From NCBI RefSeq assembly GCF_009758205.1, contig NZ_WRXN01000019.1, positions 1 to 64,000 of the forward strand: a stretch of 64,000 bases of DNA. Reading direction: 5' to 3'. Within the stretch, counting starts at the first letter, position 1. Each line of letters opens with the position of its first letter. Below the pieces are notes generated by a model. It was given only the letters and a program-made list of their open reading frames with translations, ran no database searches and had not been told where the DNA came from. Both the position numbers and the translations under genes were made by a program. This stretch comes from Chitinophaga tropicalis. GTDB lineage: Bacteria > Bacteroidota > Bacteroidia > Chitinophagales > Chitinophagaceae. Positions 46,836 through 55,854 of this stretch are shown piece by piece.

Positions 46836-46861
46836 TTATCAGATTCAATAAAAGCATAAAC

Positions 46862-47302
46862 ATGAATATTAAAGAACTGGAGGATAGGGCTTTGCTCAAA
46901 GAACTGGTTGATACCGTTTCTATCCTGGCGGATAAGAAAGATGTGCACTCCCAGGTGCAGCTATTTTCTGAAGATGCAATATCAGAAACTTTTGCCGGGG
47001 GTATGTCAGTTTTAAAACTGAAGGGCCGGAAGGAAATGGAAGAAGCGTTTGGAGATTTTCTTAAAGATTTTGAGACTGTTTATCATTTTAATGGTCAGCA
47101 GATAGTAACTGTAAATGGCGATAATGCAACAGGGACGTGTTATTGCCTGGTTACACTGATCGGTATTGAGGATAGTAAGAAAATGAAGACTACTATCGGG
47201 GTTATTTACCAGGATGATTTTGTCAGGGAGAACAACAGCTGGTTGATTGCTAAGAGGATTGGAAATTTCGGCTGGCAGGAGAAATGTGAAGTTGATCAGT
47301 AA
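46862..47302 (+). CDS. SnoaL-like / NTF2-fold protein
   Basis: A 146-residue protein of the NTF2-like group: LVDTVSILADKKDVHSQVQLFSEDAISETF at the start, then beta strands with VTVNGDNATGTCYCLVTLIG and NNSWLIAKRIGNFGWQEK. The start at MNIKELED is preferred over an upstream ATG. Members are isomerases, hydrolases or ligand-binding proteins; no specific function can be assigned. It follows the oxidoreductase gene by 63 bases and may be co-transcribed. Confidence 0.78.
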   Translation: MNIKELEDRALLKELVDTVSILADKKDVHSQVQLFSEDAISETFAGGMSVLKLKGRKEMEEAFGDFLKDFETVYHFNGQQIVTVNGDNATGTCYCLVTLIGIEDSKKMKTTIGVIYQDDFVRENNSWLIAKRIGNFGWQEKCEVDQ

Positions 47303-47434
47303 ATAATTTATGGAGAGCATAGTTACTGGGGATATAGTAGATGTACATTTTATGCAAAAGTAACCTGGATCAAAGCGGAGAGATATAGTGGTGGGATAAA
47401 AGAAATGAACAGAACTGGATTGCGATCCACAATC

Positions 47435-47442
47435 TACTTTTG
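47435..47442 (+). promoter_or_regulatory. Candidate -7 box TACTTTTG for the DUF6934-like gene
   Basis: Exact TAnnTTTG match ending nine bases before the ATG at 47451. If used, the transcript leader would be only a few bases. Confidence 0.4.
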
Positions 47443-47450
47443 CATTTAAT

Positions 47451-47918
47451 ATGAAAAAAGAAAATTATCCTTATATAACAAATGAAAATTTTGCCAGATT
47501 TGAGTTTGAAAGTCAGGGGCCCAATGGTACAATTAAGAAGGTTGTCGATTATTTTGAAATTGGAGAGTGGATCGATGGAACACCAGTTTATAATCTGGCT
47601 TTTGGAGACTGGGATGAACATAATAACGCAATAAGTGATTCAACAATTTCAAATAATGCGGATAGGAATAAAGTATTATCTACCGTAGCAAATACAGTAG
47701 TTGATATTATGGCCCATTTAGGCAACATTGCTGTGTATGCAGAAGGTAGTACACCTGCCCGAACACGATTATACCAAATGGGTATTAATGCAAATAGGAA
47801 GGAGATAGAAGAACTTTTTGATATTTATGGCTGCGATGATGCGATATGGAAGAAATTCGAATCAGGAAAGAACTATAACGCATTTTTAGTTACAAGGAAA
47901 AAACGTAAATTTGATTAA
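47451..47918 (+). CDS. DUF6934-like protein
   Basis: A 155-residue protein without signal or membrane helix. FARFEFESQGPNGTIKKVVDYFEI, VYNLAFGDWDE, SNNADRNKVLSTVANTVVDIM and STPARTRLYQMGINANRKEI match my memory of the DUF6934 family of Bacteroidota. No function is established to my knowledge. A small basic gene follows after 14 bases, suggesting a conserved two-gene module. Confidence 0.7.
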   Translation: MKKENYPYITNENFARFEFESQGPNGTIKKVVDYFEIGEWIDGTPVYNLAFGDWDEHNNAISDSTISNNADRNKVLSTVANTVVDIMAHLGNIAVYAEGSTPARTRLYQMGINANRKEIEELFDIYGCDDAIWKKFESGKNYNAFLVTRKKRKFD

Positions 47919-47932
47919 AAGGGAAAAAATAT

Positions 47933-48106
47933 ATGTCTACAAAATTTTCTAAATTCCTTGATAAACGGGGAAAACCGGTAGTGAAGAAATTGACAGTTTC
48001 TGAAGAAGCTGTACGAAATAGCCCTTTTATTATTAAAAAGATAGAACAGGCTAAGCGCAGACTAACAGAACATCCATTTCCTGTTGAATTGTTAAAGACA
48101 AGATAA
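47933..48106 (+). CDS. Small basic protein (57 aa) downstream of the DUF6934-like gene
   Basis: A 57-codon frame from ATG to TAA that starts MSTKFSKFLDKRGKPVVKKL and ends LTEHPFPVELLKTR. It is rich in Lys/Arg, soluble, and predicted to form helix in its second half (SPFIIKKIEQAKRRL). A purine-rich GGGAAAAAAT precedes the start. Tight spacing and a strong terminator after it support a real bicistronic unit. No family recognised. Confidence 0.7.
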   Translation: MSTKFSKFLDKRGKPVVKKLTVSEEAVRNSPFIIKKIEQAKRRLTEHPFPVELLKTR

Positions 48107-48116
48107 TACACTTAAG

Positions 48117-48168
48117 ATAATCGAAATAGCAATGCCTCACAGAAGTGAGGCATTGCTATTTCGATTAT
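48117..48168. terminator. 24-bp perfect hairpin between convergent genes
   Basis: The arms 48117-48140 and 48145-48168 are exactly complementary around the loop AGAA. The stem contains AGCAATGCCTCAC. It is longer than a usual terminator and serves as a bidirectional stop for the genes ending at 48106 and 48241. Confidence 0.88.
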
Positions 48169-48240
48169 TAAAAACATTATACAAAAACACTTTTACTGCG
48201 TCGCGAATCATTAGATGCTTTAGTCAATTTCGTTTACCTG

Positions 48241-49422
48241 TTAACGATGTATATCTACAGGTATTTTTGTAAGAAGCAGGAAAGCCGTGTCTTTCTGACG
48301 GATAAGCTTCCATTTCATATGACCGGGAGTTAGCATGGTCACATCAGCATATAAAGTGTTAGCGGCAGAAGTATGGGAGCTTAATTCAAATTTTATGGTT
48401 CGTTTATCTCTCTCGTACAAATAAGTACCGGCCATCGCTCTTCCTGTCTCCACTACATAAGGATTTGGATTGAATACCGCCCGTCCATATTCTTCCAGAT
48501 AGATGTTTTTCCACGACATACTATCTGTCAGCCAGTCATTGACCTTTGCTGTATCTCCATGTCTTACCAGTTGATCAACCCTCCATTTTCCGGTAAGGCT
48601 GCCCGGAGCACTGGTTGTAGTAACGTAATAAATAAAAGCGAAAGCGTAGGCGGCAAGGGAGATGCGGAGCACGTTCTTAATGCCTCCCAGACGTATGACG
48701 GGCAGAATGGGAAGGGACTGAACGAAGAAGGCTTTTATGGCAGGCCATTGCAGAAGAAGTAAATAAGAAAGACCCAGCGTAAAAAGGATCGCATTTGCAA
48801 GCGCGCCATATGGAATGGAATAAAAGATATCGATCAAAACGATATTTACCATTACCGGCAATAAAAGAATTATACCCAAAATAGTAGTACGTCTGAATAA
48901 TAGAAAAGCCGAGCCCACAATCTGTATACCAGCAATGATAACGGCCATTGCATATGAATAACTGAAATAGTTCCAGGTAAGATCCAGCCCTGACAGGCTA
49001 CTCCAGGTGGAATCGTTCTTAAAGTAGCTGGGAGCAAACTGCGTTCCGAGAATCTTTGCAAAACCGTAGTTGAATATCTCTACGGCTATCCAATAGCGTA
49101 TGATCCCTGTTAACCAGGCGTGGCGAAGGCCTGAATTTTGCAGGCCTCTAGCTTCTATCCTGTGCCAGTGAACAGGGAAAATAACGAGGAACAATAAGGC
49201 TGCCACAACCAGCAGGAGATTGAAATAATGAAAAAGGAACAGGTACCGGGAGATGGCAGGTGTGAATAAAGCCGGATATAGGACCAACGAATTGTAGAAG
49301 TCAACGATAGCAATAGCAGCAAATATACAATCCAGGTATTTTATAAATAATGGCAAAGGCTGACCATCCAGCGCCATAGGACGTTCAGGCCCGGGGTGTT
49401 GCCGGAAGAAAGTTTGGCTCAT
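48241..49422 (-). CDS. DoxX-like multi-spanning membrane protein
   Basis: A 393-residue protein with about eight membrane helices and a soluble C-terminal part (about 290-393, TGKWRVDQLVRHGDTAKVNDWLTD...RDKRTIKFELSS). The segment RYWIAVEIFNYGFAKILGTQF resembles DoxX/HTTM-type proteins. The C-terminal domain is lipocalin-like in appearance. Function unknown; a redox or electron-transfer link is known only for distant DoxX relatives. Confidence 0.6.
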   Translation of the reverse strand: MSQTFFRQHPGPERPMALDGQPLPLFIKYLDCIFAAIAIVDFYNSLVLYPALFTPAISRYLFLFHYFNLLLVVAALLFLVIFPVHWHRIEARGLQNSGLRHAWLTGIIRYWIAVEIFNYGFAKILGTQFAPSYFKNDSTWSSLSGLDLTWNYFSYSYAMAVIIAGIQIVGSAFLLFRRTTILGIILLLPVMVNIVLIDIFYSIPYGALANAILFTLGLSYLLLLQWPAIKAFFVQSLPILPVIRLGGIKNVLRISLAAYAFAFIYYVTTTSAPGSLTGKWRVDQLVRHGDTAKVNDWLTDSMSWKNIYLEEYGRAVFNPNPYVVETGRAMAGTYLYERDKRTIKFELSSHTSAANTLYADVTMLTPGHMKWKLIRQKDTAFLLLTKIPVDIHR

Positions 49423-49718
49423 GGCAGAAGTTTAATATGAAACTATCATAAAAAGTATTCCAAATGCCTTAATAAGACGTTTTGTCAGTGTGCCAGGATT
49501 GGGGCAGCTGCAAGGTAAGCTTGCAGGCAGAAAAAGAAACCAGGTACATAATTAGTGCATGCTGATTTTACAAGACATCAAATCACCATGAGAATGGCGG
49601 AAATAGCCCTGAAGAATTTCGCAAATGGCCACCCTGCTAAATAAACCCATCATTTACCTTTGAGAAGCGATTCTGCTTATCAAAAAAGAAAAGCTATTAA
49701 CCATAAAACCTTTATTTT

Positions 49719-50105
49719 ATGAAAGCGAAAAAAATCTGGGCCAATTTCAGCGTACAGGATTTACATCGAACCACCCAATTTTATAAACAACTTGGATTTA
49801 AACACAATGGGGCATCAGACCAGCTGACCAGCTTCTTCTTTGGCGAGGAAAGCTTTATTATCCATTTCTTTCTGAAGGATGTACTTGAACCCGCCATGAA
49901 GGGACAGATAACTGATATCAAAGGCGGTAATGAAATTATATTCACCCTTTCTGCTGACAGTAAGGAAGAGGTTAATAGCTGGGAAAAAGAGGTGCAGGAA
50001 GCCGGTGGTACAATAGTTTCCAGACCAGAGGAATTTGGAAAGGGTTATTATGGTTTTGTATTTGCTGACCCCGACGGTCATAAATTCAATGTATTTCATA
50101 TGTGA
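49719..50105 (+). CDS. VOC / glyoxalase-bleomycin resistance-like protein
   Basis: A 128-residue VOC protein: MKAKKIWANFSVQDLHRTTQFYKQLGF, then a second half VQEAGGTIVSRPEEFGKGYYGFVFADPDGHKFNVFHM. Only one clear metal ligand is seen at the end, and the first strand has N instead of H, so it may be a binding rather than a metal-dependent enzyme. It is followed after 22 bases by the DHFR-like gene. Confidence 0.83.
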   Translation: MKAKKIWANFSVQDLHRTTQFYKQLGFKHNGASDQLTSFFFGEESFIIHFFLKDVLEPAMKGQITDIKGGNEIIFTLSADSKEEVNSWEKEVQEAGGTIVSRPEEFGKGYYGFVFADPDGHKFNVFHM

Positions 50106-50127
50106 CAATTGATTTAAACAATATAGA

Positions 50128-50685
50128 ATGAGAAAATTAATTGCAGCAATCAACATGACACTTGATGGTTATTGTGACCACACCGCAGGGATTGCAGATG
50201 AAGAACTACATCAACATTACGCTGACCTGTTAAGTACCGCAGATGCTATTCTATATGGAAGAATAACATATCAGCTTATGGAATATTGGCAAACTGTTGT
50301 GAAAAATCCTACCGGCAACAAAGGAACAGATGAATTTGCGGTGCTAATGGACAAGGTGCCGAAAATTGTTTTTTCCCACACACTGAAAAGTGTAGAATGG
50401 GAAAGTGCACGGTTGGCAGACCGGAGTCTTGAAGAAGAGGTCCAGGCACTCAAACAGCAGCCGGGCAAAGATATTTTCGTTGGCAGTCCAAGTCTGATAG
50501 TAGCTTCAATGAAGCTTAATTTAATAGATGAATACCAACTTTGTATTCACCCGGTCATAGTAGGAAGTGGTTTGCCATTATTTAAAACAATAAGCGACAG
50601 AACTGTTCTTACACTCTTAAAGACAAAAACTTTTGGTAATGGTTCGATCGTGCTTTATTATGAACCGGCAAAAAATGATCACTGA
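50128..50685 (+). CDS. Dihydrofolate reductase-like (RibD C-terminal fold) protein
   Basis: A 185-residue protein of the YwjB/YyaP type: MRKLIAAINMTLDGYCDHT, DAILYGRITYQLMEYW, and DEYQLCIHPVIVGSGLPLFK. It has the NADPH-binding fold of RibD/DHFR but no proven folate activity; members are often called DHFR family reductases. Probably co-transcribed with the VOC gene ahead. Confidence 0.88.
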   Translation: MRKLIAAINMTLDGYCDHTAGIADEELHQHYADLLSTADAILYGRITYQLMEYWQTVVKNPTGNKGTDEFAVLMDKVPKIVFSHTLKSVEWESARLADRSLEEEVQALKQQPGKDIFVGSPSLIVASMKLNLIDEYQLCIHPVIVGSGLPLFKTISDRTVLTLLKTKTFGNGSIVLYYEPAKNDH

Positions 50686-50772
50686 TATTTTCAGAAAGTT
50701 CAGCTAATTATGTTGCTAATATTCGTGTTGACAAACATAGCAACATAATATGAAATACGGTATAAGTACCGA

Positions 50773-50803
50773 AATCTTTTTGGGGCCTGCGGCCGGCTAA
50801 TAA
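50773..50803. repeat. Dispersed repeat, copy 3 (GC-rich core only)
   Basis: The core TTTTTGGGGCCTGCGGCCGG with the following CTAA shares GGCCTGCGGCCGGC with the copy at 44352. It lies between convergent genes and lacks the hairpin part. Confidence 0.6.
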
Positions 50804-50816
50804 TTTACTGCTGCAC

Positions 50817-51602
50817 TTAAATGAATATTCCTCCTTTTAAATACAGCACAGCTTTTCCTCCTAATTCAACCCTGTCATTTAATAAACGGCAGGCCACTTC
50901 ACCACTACGGTCTGACAGCTGAAATGCTTTCAGTTCGGTTTTATTTAGCTGTTTTGCCCAGTATGGCGCAAGAGTAGTATGAGCAGAACCGCAAACCGGA
51001 TCTTCATTTATACCAGCGGCAGGAGCGAAAAAACGGGAAACGAAATCGTATGTGGTCCCTTTTGCGGTAACTATGAGTCCGCGGGCGTCAAGCCTGGCAA
51101 TAGCTGCGAGGTCAGGCTGCAGGGTACGGATATCTTCCTGGCTATCAAACACCAGCATGTAGTCTGTTTTACCTTTAAAAGCTGTTATTGGCTTCTTATC
51201 TGTGGCTGATAGTAACTCATTCGTGAGTTCTGCTTCTTCAAATTTATCTGCCGGGAAATTAAGCAGGAACCTGTCTCCCTGAACGGTTACAGGTAGAAGT
51301 CCGCTACGTGGGGATATAAAGTTGATCACATCTGCCTTAAATCCTTCAAGGTTATGTAAAACATATGCAGTAGCTAATGTTGCATGTCCGCAGAGGTCTA
51401 CTTCCATGCCTGGTGTAAACCATCTGATCTCAAATTTATCACCTTTAGGTATGTAATATGCTGTTTCAGAAAGGTTGTTTTCTACCGCGATCTTCTGTAA
51501 TACATCATCCGGAAGCCATTCCTGTAAAGGGCATACCGCGGCGGGATTGCCTGTAAATACGCTATCTGCAAAAGCGTCTACCTGATATAGTTTCAATTCC
51601 AT
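50817..51602 (-). CDS. PhzF family isomerase
   Basis: A 261-residue protein of the PhzF/diaminopimelate-epimerase fold. MELKLYQVDAFADSVFTGNPAAVCPL starts the family; NNLSETAYY carries the catalytic Glu; DLCGHATLATAYVL and EDPVCGSAHTTLAPYWA are signature loops. Family members isomerise phenazine precursors or other small acids; no phenazine genes are nearby, so the substrate is unknown. It shares direction with the MocR-type regulator 79 bases upstream, a common link. Confidence 0.93.
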   Translation of the reverse strand: MELKLYQVDAFADSVFTGNPAAVCPLQEWLPDDVLQKIAVENNLSETAYYIPKGDKFEIRWFTPGMEVDLCGHATLATAYVLHNLEGFKADVINFISPRSGLLPVTVQGDRFLLNFPADKFEEAELTNELLSATDKKPITAFKGKTDYMLVFDSQEDIRTLQPDLAAIARLDARGLIVTAKGTTYDFVSRFFAPAAGINEDPVCGSAHTTLAPYWAKQLNKTELKAFQLSDRSGEVACRLLNDRVELGGKAVLYLKGGIFI

Positions 51603-51681
51603 AGTTATAATGTTTTTGTAAAACTAAAAAAGCTACAGATATGGATACAGACACAGATGCTGATATTTAGCAGGGTACAGT

Positions 51682-53097
51682 TTATAGTTCGTTCTTAATG
51701 ATATTACCTAGTTTTTTCAGGTCGGCCTCCAGTTTCTCACTCCATTCAAGTGCAAAGTTCAATCGCATGCAATTCTGATACTGATCGTGCAGCGTGAATA
51801 TTCTTCCGGGTGCAAAGCTTACTTTTTGTCTGATAGCAAGATCGTATAATTCTGCAGTATCTATTTTCTTATCCAGTTCAATCCAGAGCAGGAATCCGCC
51901 CTGCGGCCTGGATACCTTTGTATTGTCAGGGAAATAGTTCTCAATAGCCCCCTGAAACCGGAGGCAATTCGCGTATAAGGTTTTCCGGAAAGTACGTAAG
52001 TGGTGGTCGAACCTTCCGAATTCGAGGAAATCGGCTATTACCTCCTGGTATAATGTTGGTGTAGATATGGTTTGTAATAGTTTCTGCCTGATGATCTTTT
52101 CTTTAAACTTCCCTGGCGCTATCCAACCTACCCTGTAACCTGGAGCCAGGCTTTTTGATACAGAGGAGCACCACATTACTATACCTGCTTCATCGAACGC
52201 TTTGCATGGTGCAGGCCTTGATGCACCAAAGAAAAGGTTGCCATACAGGTCATCTTCGATCAGCGGTATATCATAGGCTGTCAGCATTTTTACAAGCTCC
52301 TTCTTATGCTGGTCGGGCATAAGGCTTCCCAGCGGATTGTTGAAATTGGTGATGAAGCAGCAGGCGTTGATCTTATGCAGTACTTTCTTTAATGCGTCCA
52401 GGTCTATTCCTGTAACAGGATGTGTTGGAATCTCAATGGCTTTTAGTCCGAGGGCGCCTAATATCTGAGGTATTCCAAAATATACGGGGCTTTCGATAGC
52501 TACAGTATCTCCTGGCCTGGTAACTGCCATCAGACAGTTAAAAATGGCATTCATAGACCCGGAGGTAGTGACAAGATCATCTTCCGTCAGTTTTCCGCCG
52601 AGTACTAATGACCACCTGGCTACGGCCCTTCTGAGATTAATATTGCCCTGAACGGGCTCGTAGTTTATTCCACCATCTTCCAGCTTGCTGAACACCTGCA
52701 TTGCGCTCCTGTTCAGCCTGGCTACTGGTAAGAGGCTTTTATCCGGCACTCCAAGTGAGAATTGCGTGATCCCTTTATCCTGCAAGGTATCGAAAACCTT
52801 AGTGATCAGATCTTCAGGGCGTTTTCCGTTAACAGATGATTTTAGCTTGCTGATACCTGGCAGCGAAAATTTACGCCTGGATGATTTGCTGACAAAGTAG
52901 CCGGATTTGGGTCTTGATTCTATTAATGATTTACTCTCCAGCTCCAGGTAAGCCTGTATAGCTGTATTTATGCTGACGTTGTAAAATGCTCTTATGTCCC
53001 TGATTGACGGTAGTTTATCGCCGAGTTTCAGTGTTTCATTCTCAATCTGCTCTTCTATGACTTTTGCAATTTTTATGTATAAAGCGTTTTCTTTCAT
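51682..53097 (-). CDS. MocR-type GntR regulator with aminotransferase domain
   Basis: A 471-residue regulator: winged-helix GntR domain (about 1-70, ALYIKIAKVIEEQIENETLKLGDKLPSIRDI) joined to a class I aminotransferase-like domain that binds PLP. SSVSKSLAPGYRVGW carries the PLP lysine and FITNFNNPLGSLMP the family Asn-Pro motif. MocR proteins sense PLP or amino compounds. The PhzF gene follows it and is a plausible target. Confidence 0.93.
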   Translation of the reverse strand: MKENALYIKIAKVIEEQIENETLKLGDKLPSIRDIRAFYNVSINTAIQAYLELESKSLIESRPKSGYFVSKSSRRKFSLPGISKLKSSVNGKRPEDLITKVFDTLQDKGITQFSLGVPDKSLLPVARLNRSAMQVFSKLEDGGINYEPVQGNINLRRAVARWSLVLGGKLTEDDLVTTSGSMNAIFNCLMAVTRPGDTVAIESPVYFGIPQILGALGLKAIEIPTHPVTGIDLDALKKVLHKINACCFITNFNNPLGSLMPDQHKKELVKMLTAYDIPLIEDDLYGNLFFGASRPAPCKAFDEAGIVMWCSSVSKSLAPGYRVGWIAPGKFKEKIIRQKLLQTISTPTLYQEVIADFLEFGRFDHHLRTFRKTLYANCLRFQGAIENYFPDNTKVSRPQGGFLLWIELDKKIDTAELYDLAIRQKVSFAPGRIFTLHDQYQNCMRLNFALEWSEKLEADLKKLGNIIKNEL

Positions 53098-53238
53098 CTT
53101 TTGGGCATTCTGTACCCTACAAAATTATAGTAATTTAATCTGTAACCATAGAAAGAGATATAAAACCAGGCTTTCTTTTCTGTTATTTTACTTATTTTGC
53201 CTGAATTATTACTCATAATAACCCCTTACCCTAACGCT

Positions 53239-54252
53239 ATGACAAAGGAAAATACTTTTACTACCACAGCCCATTTTTTATCTTCAGCATCCGCCAATGA
53301 TCGCAGCAGTCCGGAAGCCTCTCATCCGGCAGTAAGTCCGCTTCAAAAGGCCTTCTCTCTGACTGAACCACAGAACAGCCCTTTCCGCTCTAAAGATATT
53401 GAGCCATTTCAGTTAAAGCATCATAATACAGGATTAACAGATACGACAGATCATGTTATTCAGAGAGTCTGGGCCTATAATCCGGAGGGAAATCTCTACC
53501 GGGAAAGTGATACTAACAGCGAATTTTCATTGAATGATAGCCGGCTTGATTTACATCCCAATGGGCTTTGGCCATTAGCACGTTTAATTAACGAATTAGT
53601 TAATCAAGAGAATATTACGCCTGAGGAAGTATCTGAGATTTACAGTCAGCTTGAAATTGCCTGGACACAAGATGAGTTAATTGAAGTGGATGATAATGAT
53701 GCAGATTTTGAAACTGAAGATGATTTCGATGAAGAGAATGACTATCATGCCCCCCAGGGGAACGACCAAAATACCACAGCGACTATGTCGGATCCTGATG
53801 CTATGATCGGTTCTACAGGGGCAGGACCTTGTGTTATTTTTATGTTAGTGTATGAACCAGAAGAAGATGATGCAGATCCTATAGTAACGGTCAAACATGT
53901 AGATACCGACTATGATGACCAGGGCGCAATGGTTAATTTAATGGAAGAGATGAGAGAATCAATAAGATTGGAATTAGCTGATGAAATGGAGGCAGAAGAT
54001 AATGCTGTAATTTTAAATCCTGCCAATGAACTATGGTATTTTGCCGGAGGTGAATTAAATGGATTTACAACTTACAGCGATTATGTAGGAATTTATGCGG
54101 CGATAGCTCATTTAAGTTTAAACGTTGGCGGGATAGACATTGTAAGAAGTTTTGGAGGCGGAAATGATGATTTAGACGAGATAACTTCCATGAAGTATCA
54201 GGATGGAGGTGTTTATGTTACCAGTGTTCCTGTAAATAAATATGACGTATAA
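53239..54252 (+). CDS. Acidic protein with eCIS-toxin-like leader and possible Cys-His deamidase domain
   Basis: A 337-residue protein with no signal peptide. Residues about 10-77 are low-complexity, then PFQLKHHNTGLTD (57-68) and VIQRV (73-77) resemble the leader seen in DUF4157/contractile-injection-system-associated proteins (NNTGLPD...VIQR). Residues about 145-175 are very acidic. The C-terminal part has STGAGPCVIFMLVYEP with C198 and VTVKHVD with H220, a spacing and strand pattern reminiscent of CheD, CNF1 and BLF1 glutamine deamidases. Both assignments are inference from motifs. The start ATGACAAAGG is preferred over one 42 bases upstream. A terminator follows. Confidence 0.6.
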   Translation: MTKENTFTTTAHFLSSASANDRSSPEASHPAVSPLQKAFSLTEPQNSPFRSKDIEPFQLKHHNTGLTDTTDHVIQRVWAYNPEGNLYRESDTNSEFSLNDSRLDLHPNGLWPLARLINELVNQENITPEEVSEIYSQLEIAWTQDELIEVDDNDADFETEDDFDEENDYHAPQGNDQNTTATMSDPDAMIGSTGAGPCVIFMLVYEPEEDDADPIVTVKHVDTDYDDQGAMVNLMEEMRESIRLELADEMEAEDNAVILNPANELWYFAGGELNGFTTYSDYVGIYAAIAHLSLNVGGIDIVRSFGGGNDDLDEITSMKYQDGGVYVTSVPVNKYDV

Positions 54253-54271
54253 TAAAATACAAATTAATTTT

Positions 54272-54321
54272 TATTCTTTTGGAATGTCCTCAACAAATCA
54301 GAAGGACATTCCAAAAGAATA
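54272..54321. terminator. Terminator between the acidic protein and GH29 genes
   Basis: A 19-bp perfect stem TATTCTTTTGGAATGTCCT (54272-54290) with 54303-54321, loop of 12 bases, between convergent stops. Confidence 0.9.
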
Positions 54322-54373
54322 TTAAAACCGGCTTCAGATCTGGCAAACAGACCTATCCCTGCCATTATCTACA

Positions 54374-55804
54374 CTAATCTATTGAACCTGATTTCATTTT
54401 GCCTTTAGAACCTATATTCTGGTTTTCGATAGTTCCTTTGACCCGTACTTTAATAACGGTTGCTATAGTATCCAGCGGCCGGGATGGAACATGTATAATG
54501 ACATTTCCTCCGGACTTCTCTGTTTTCAGCGTAGTATTCCCGGCTAATAGTGTTGCAGCAACAACATCATTGTTTAAGCCGGTAACGACAAGCTTTCCGT
54601 CCCGAGGCCAGTCAAATACTGAAAAGTAAAGTGTAGTATTACCATTGGCTACCTTTTGTGTGCAACGGCCCCAGGTAAAAGGTAATAATGGACTTGCTTT
54701 GGAGGCATAGATGGCTTCTCCGTTCACTTTCATCCAATCTCCTATTCCGGCAAGCCTGTTCACGCTTTCTTCGGGAAAAGTGCCGTCGGGTTCAGGGCCA
54801 ACATTCAACAGGTAATTGCCACCCTTTGAAGCGATATCGCACAGGTTGCGGATCAGGACTTCGGTAGATTTCCATTTGGTATCTGATGTCCTGAATCCCC
54901 ATGTGCCGTTCATGGTCATGCATGTTTCCCAATCAGTTCCATCCAGTTCGGCCTGTGTGGGTATTTTTTGTTCGGGTGTTTTCGTATCGCCCGGGAAGTT
55001 GGGTCTTTTTAAACGGTCGTTCGTAATGATGCCAGGCTGTAGTTTTAGTAATTCCTGCAATTTTGATGCTGCGTCATCAGTCATATTAGTGGGTGTGTCC
55101 CACCATAAAACAGCGACTTCACCGTAGTTGGTCATCAGTTCCCTTACCTGGGAAACTGCTACGTCATCTATGTATTTTGCAAATGGTTTTGTTTCCTGGG
55201 CGGGGTCCCAGTGACCGTTATGTTCTTTGGTAAAAGCGTCGATCTTTGCACTGTCGGGGTTGTCCCACCCTTCTGTTGTGGCCCTTCTTGCGGCAGAACC
55301 ACCGGGGTTATTCCAGTCCTGCGCCTGGGAATAGTAGAAACCCAGCTTAATGCCGTGCTTCTTACAGGCATCTGCTAATGGCTTAAGGACATCTTTGCCG
55401 TATGGTGTTGCATCGACAATATTCCATTTGCTGGCGCTGGTTTTAAACATAGCAAAACCATCATGATGTTTGGCAGTAATGACAATGTATTTCATGCCGG
55501 CATCTTTGGCGGTCTTTACCCAGTCATCAGCGTTGAACTTTACAGGATTGAACTTTTTCGCATAGGCCTGGTATTCAGCAACAGGTATCTTCATCCTGTT
55601 CATAATCCATTCTGCGCCGCCGCGCCGCTGTTCATGGCCCTGGTAAACGCCGGCTAACTGTGCGTATACCCCCCAGTGAATGAACATGCCGAAACGGGCT
55701 TCGCGCCACCATTTCATGCGTTCGTCTTTAGAGAGCTGCTGTTGGGCATTAGAAAACATGGGTGCGCTAAAAAGCACCAGAGCGATAAGGAGTAGTCTTT
55801 TCAT
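54374..55804 (-). CDS. GH29 alpha-L-fucosidase
   Basis: A 476-residue exported enzyme with signal (about 1-20, ending SNAQ). WWREARFGMFIHWGVYAQ, YIVITAKHHDGFAMF and LGFYYSQAQDW are GH29 barrel motifs; VLWWDTP places the nucleophile Asp at 236. GH29 enzymes remove alpha-L-fucose with retention from glycans, including fucosylated plant oligosaccharides. The C-terminal beta domain is about 370-476. It lies 50 bases downstream of the acyltransferase gene on the same strand and could be the tail of the transcript starting at the SdpC-like gene. Confidence 0.92.
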   Translation of the reverse strand: MKRLLLIALVLFSAPMFSNAQQQLSKDERMKWWREARFGMFIHWGVYAQLAGVYQGHEQRRGGAEWIMNRMKIPVAEYQAYAKKFNPVKFNADDWVKTAKDAGMKYIVITAKHHDGFAMFKTSASKWNIVDATPYGKDVLKPLADACKKHGIKLGFYYSQAQDWNNPGGSAARRATTEGWDNPDSAKIDAFTKEHNGHWDPAQETKPFAKYIDDVAVSQVRELMTNYGEVAVLWWDTPTNMTDDAASKLQELLKLQPGIITNDRLKRPNFPGDTKTPEQKIPTQAELDGTDWETCMTMNGTWGFRTSDTKWKSTEVLIRNLCDIASKGGNYLLNVGPEPDGTFPEESVNRLAGIGDWMKVNGEAIYASKASPLLPFTWGRCTQKVANGNTTLYFSVFDWPRDGKLVVTGLNNDVVAATLLAGNTTLKTEKSGGNVIIHVPSRPLDTIATVIKVRVKGTIENQNIGSKGKMKSGSID

Positions 55805-55854
55805 TTTTTTGTATGGGTTACGTGGAATATATTTCTGCTACAATTAGAAAACTC

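Noticed and set aside
50128..50685. True folate-pathway dihydrofolate reductase
   Set aside because: The sequence matches the RibD C-terminal/YwjB group rather than FolA; no folate genes are near.
50817..51602. Phenazine biosynthesis locus
   Set aside because: Only a PhzF-family gene is present, with a MocR-type regulator; none of the other phz genes occur in the window.
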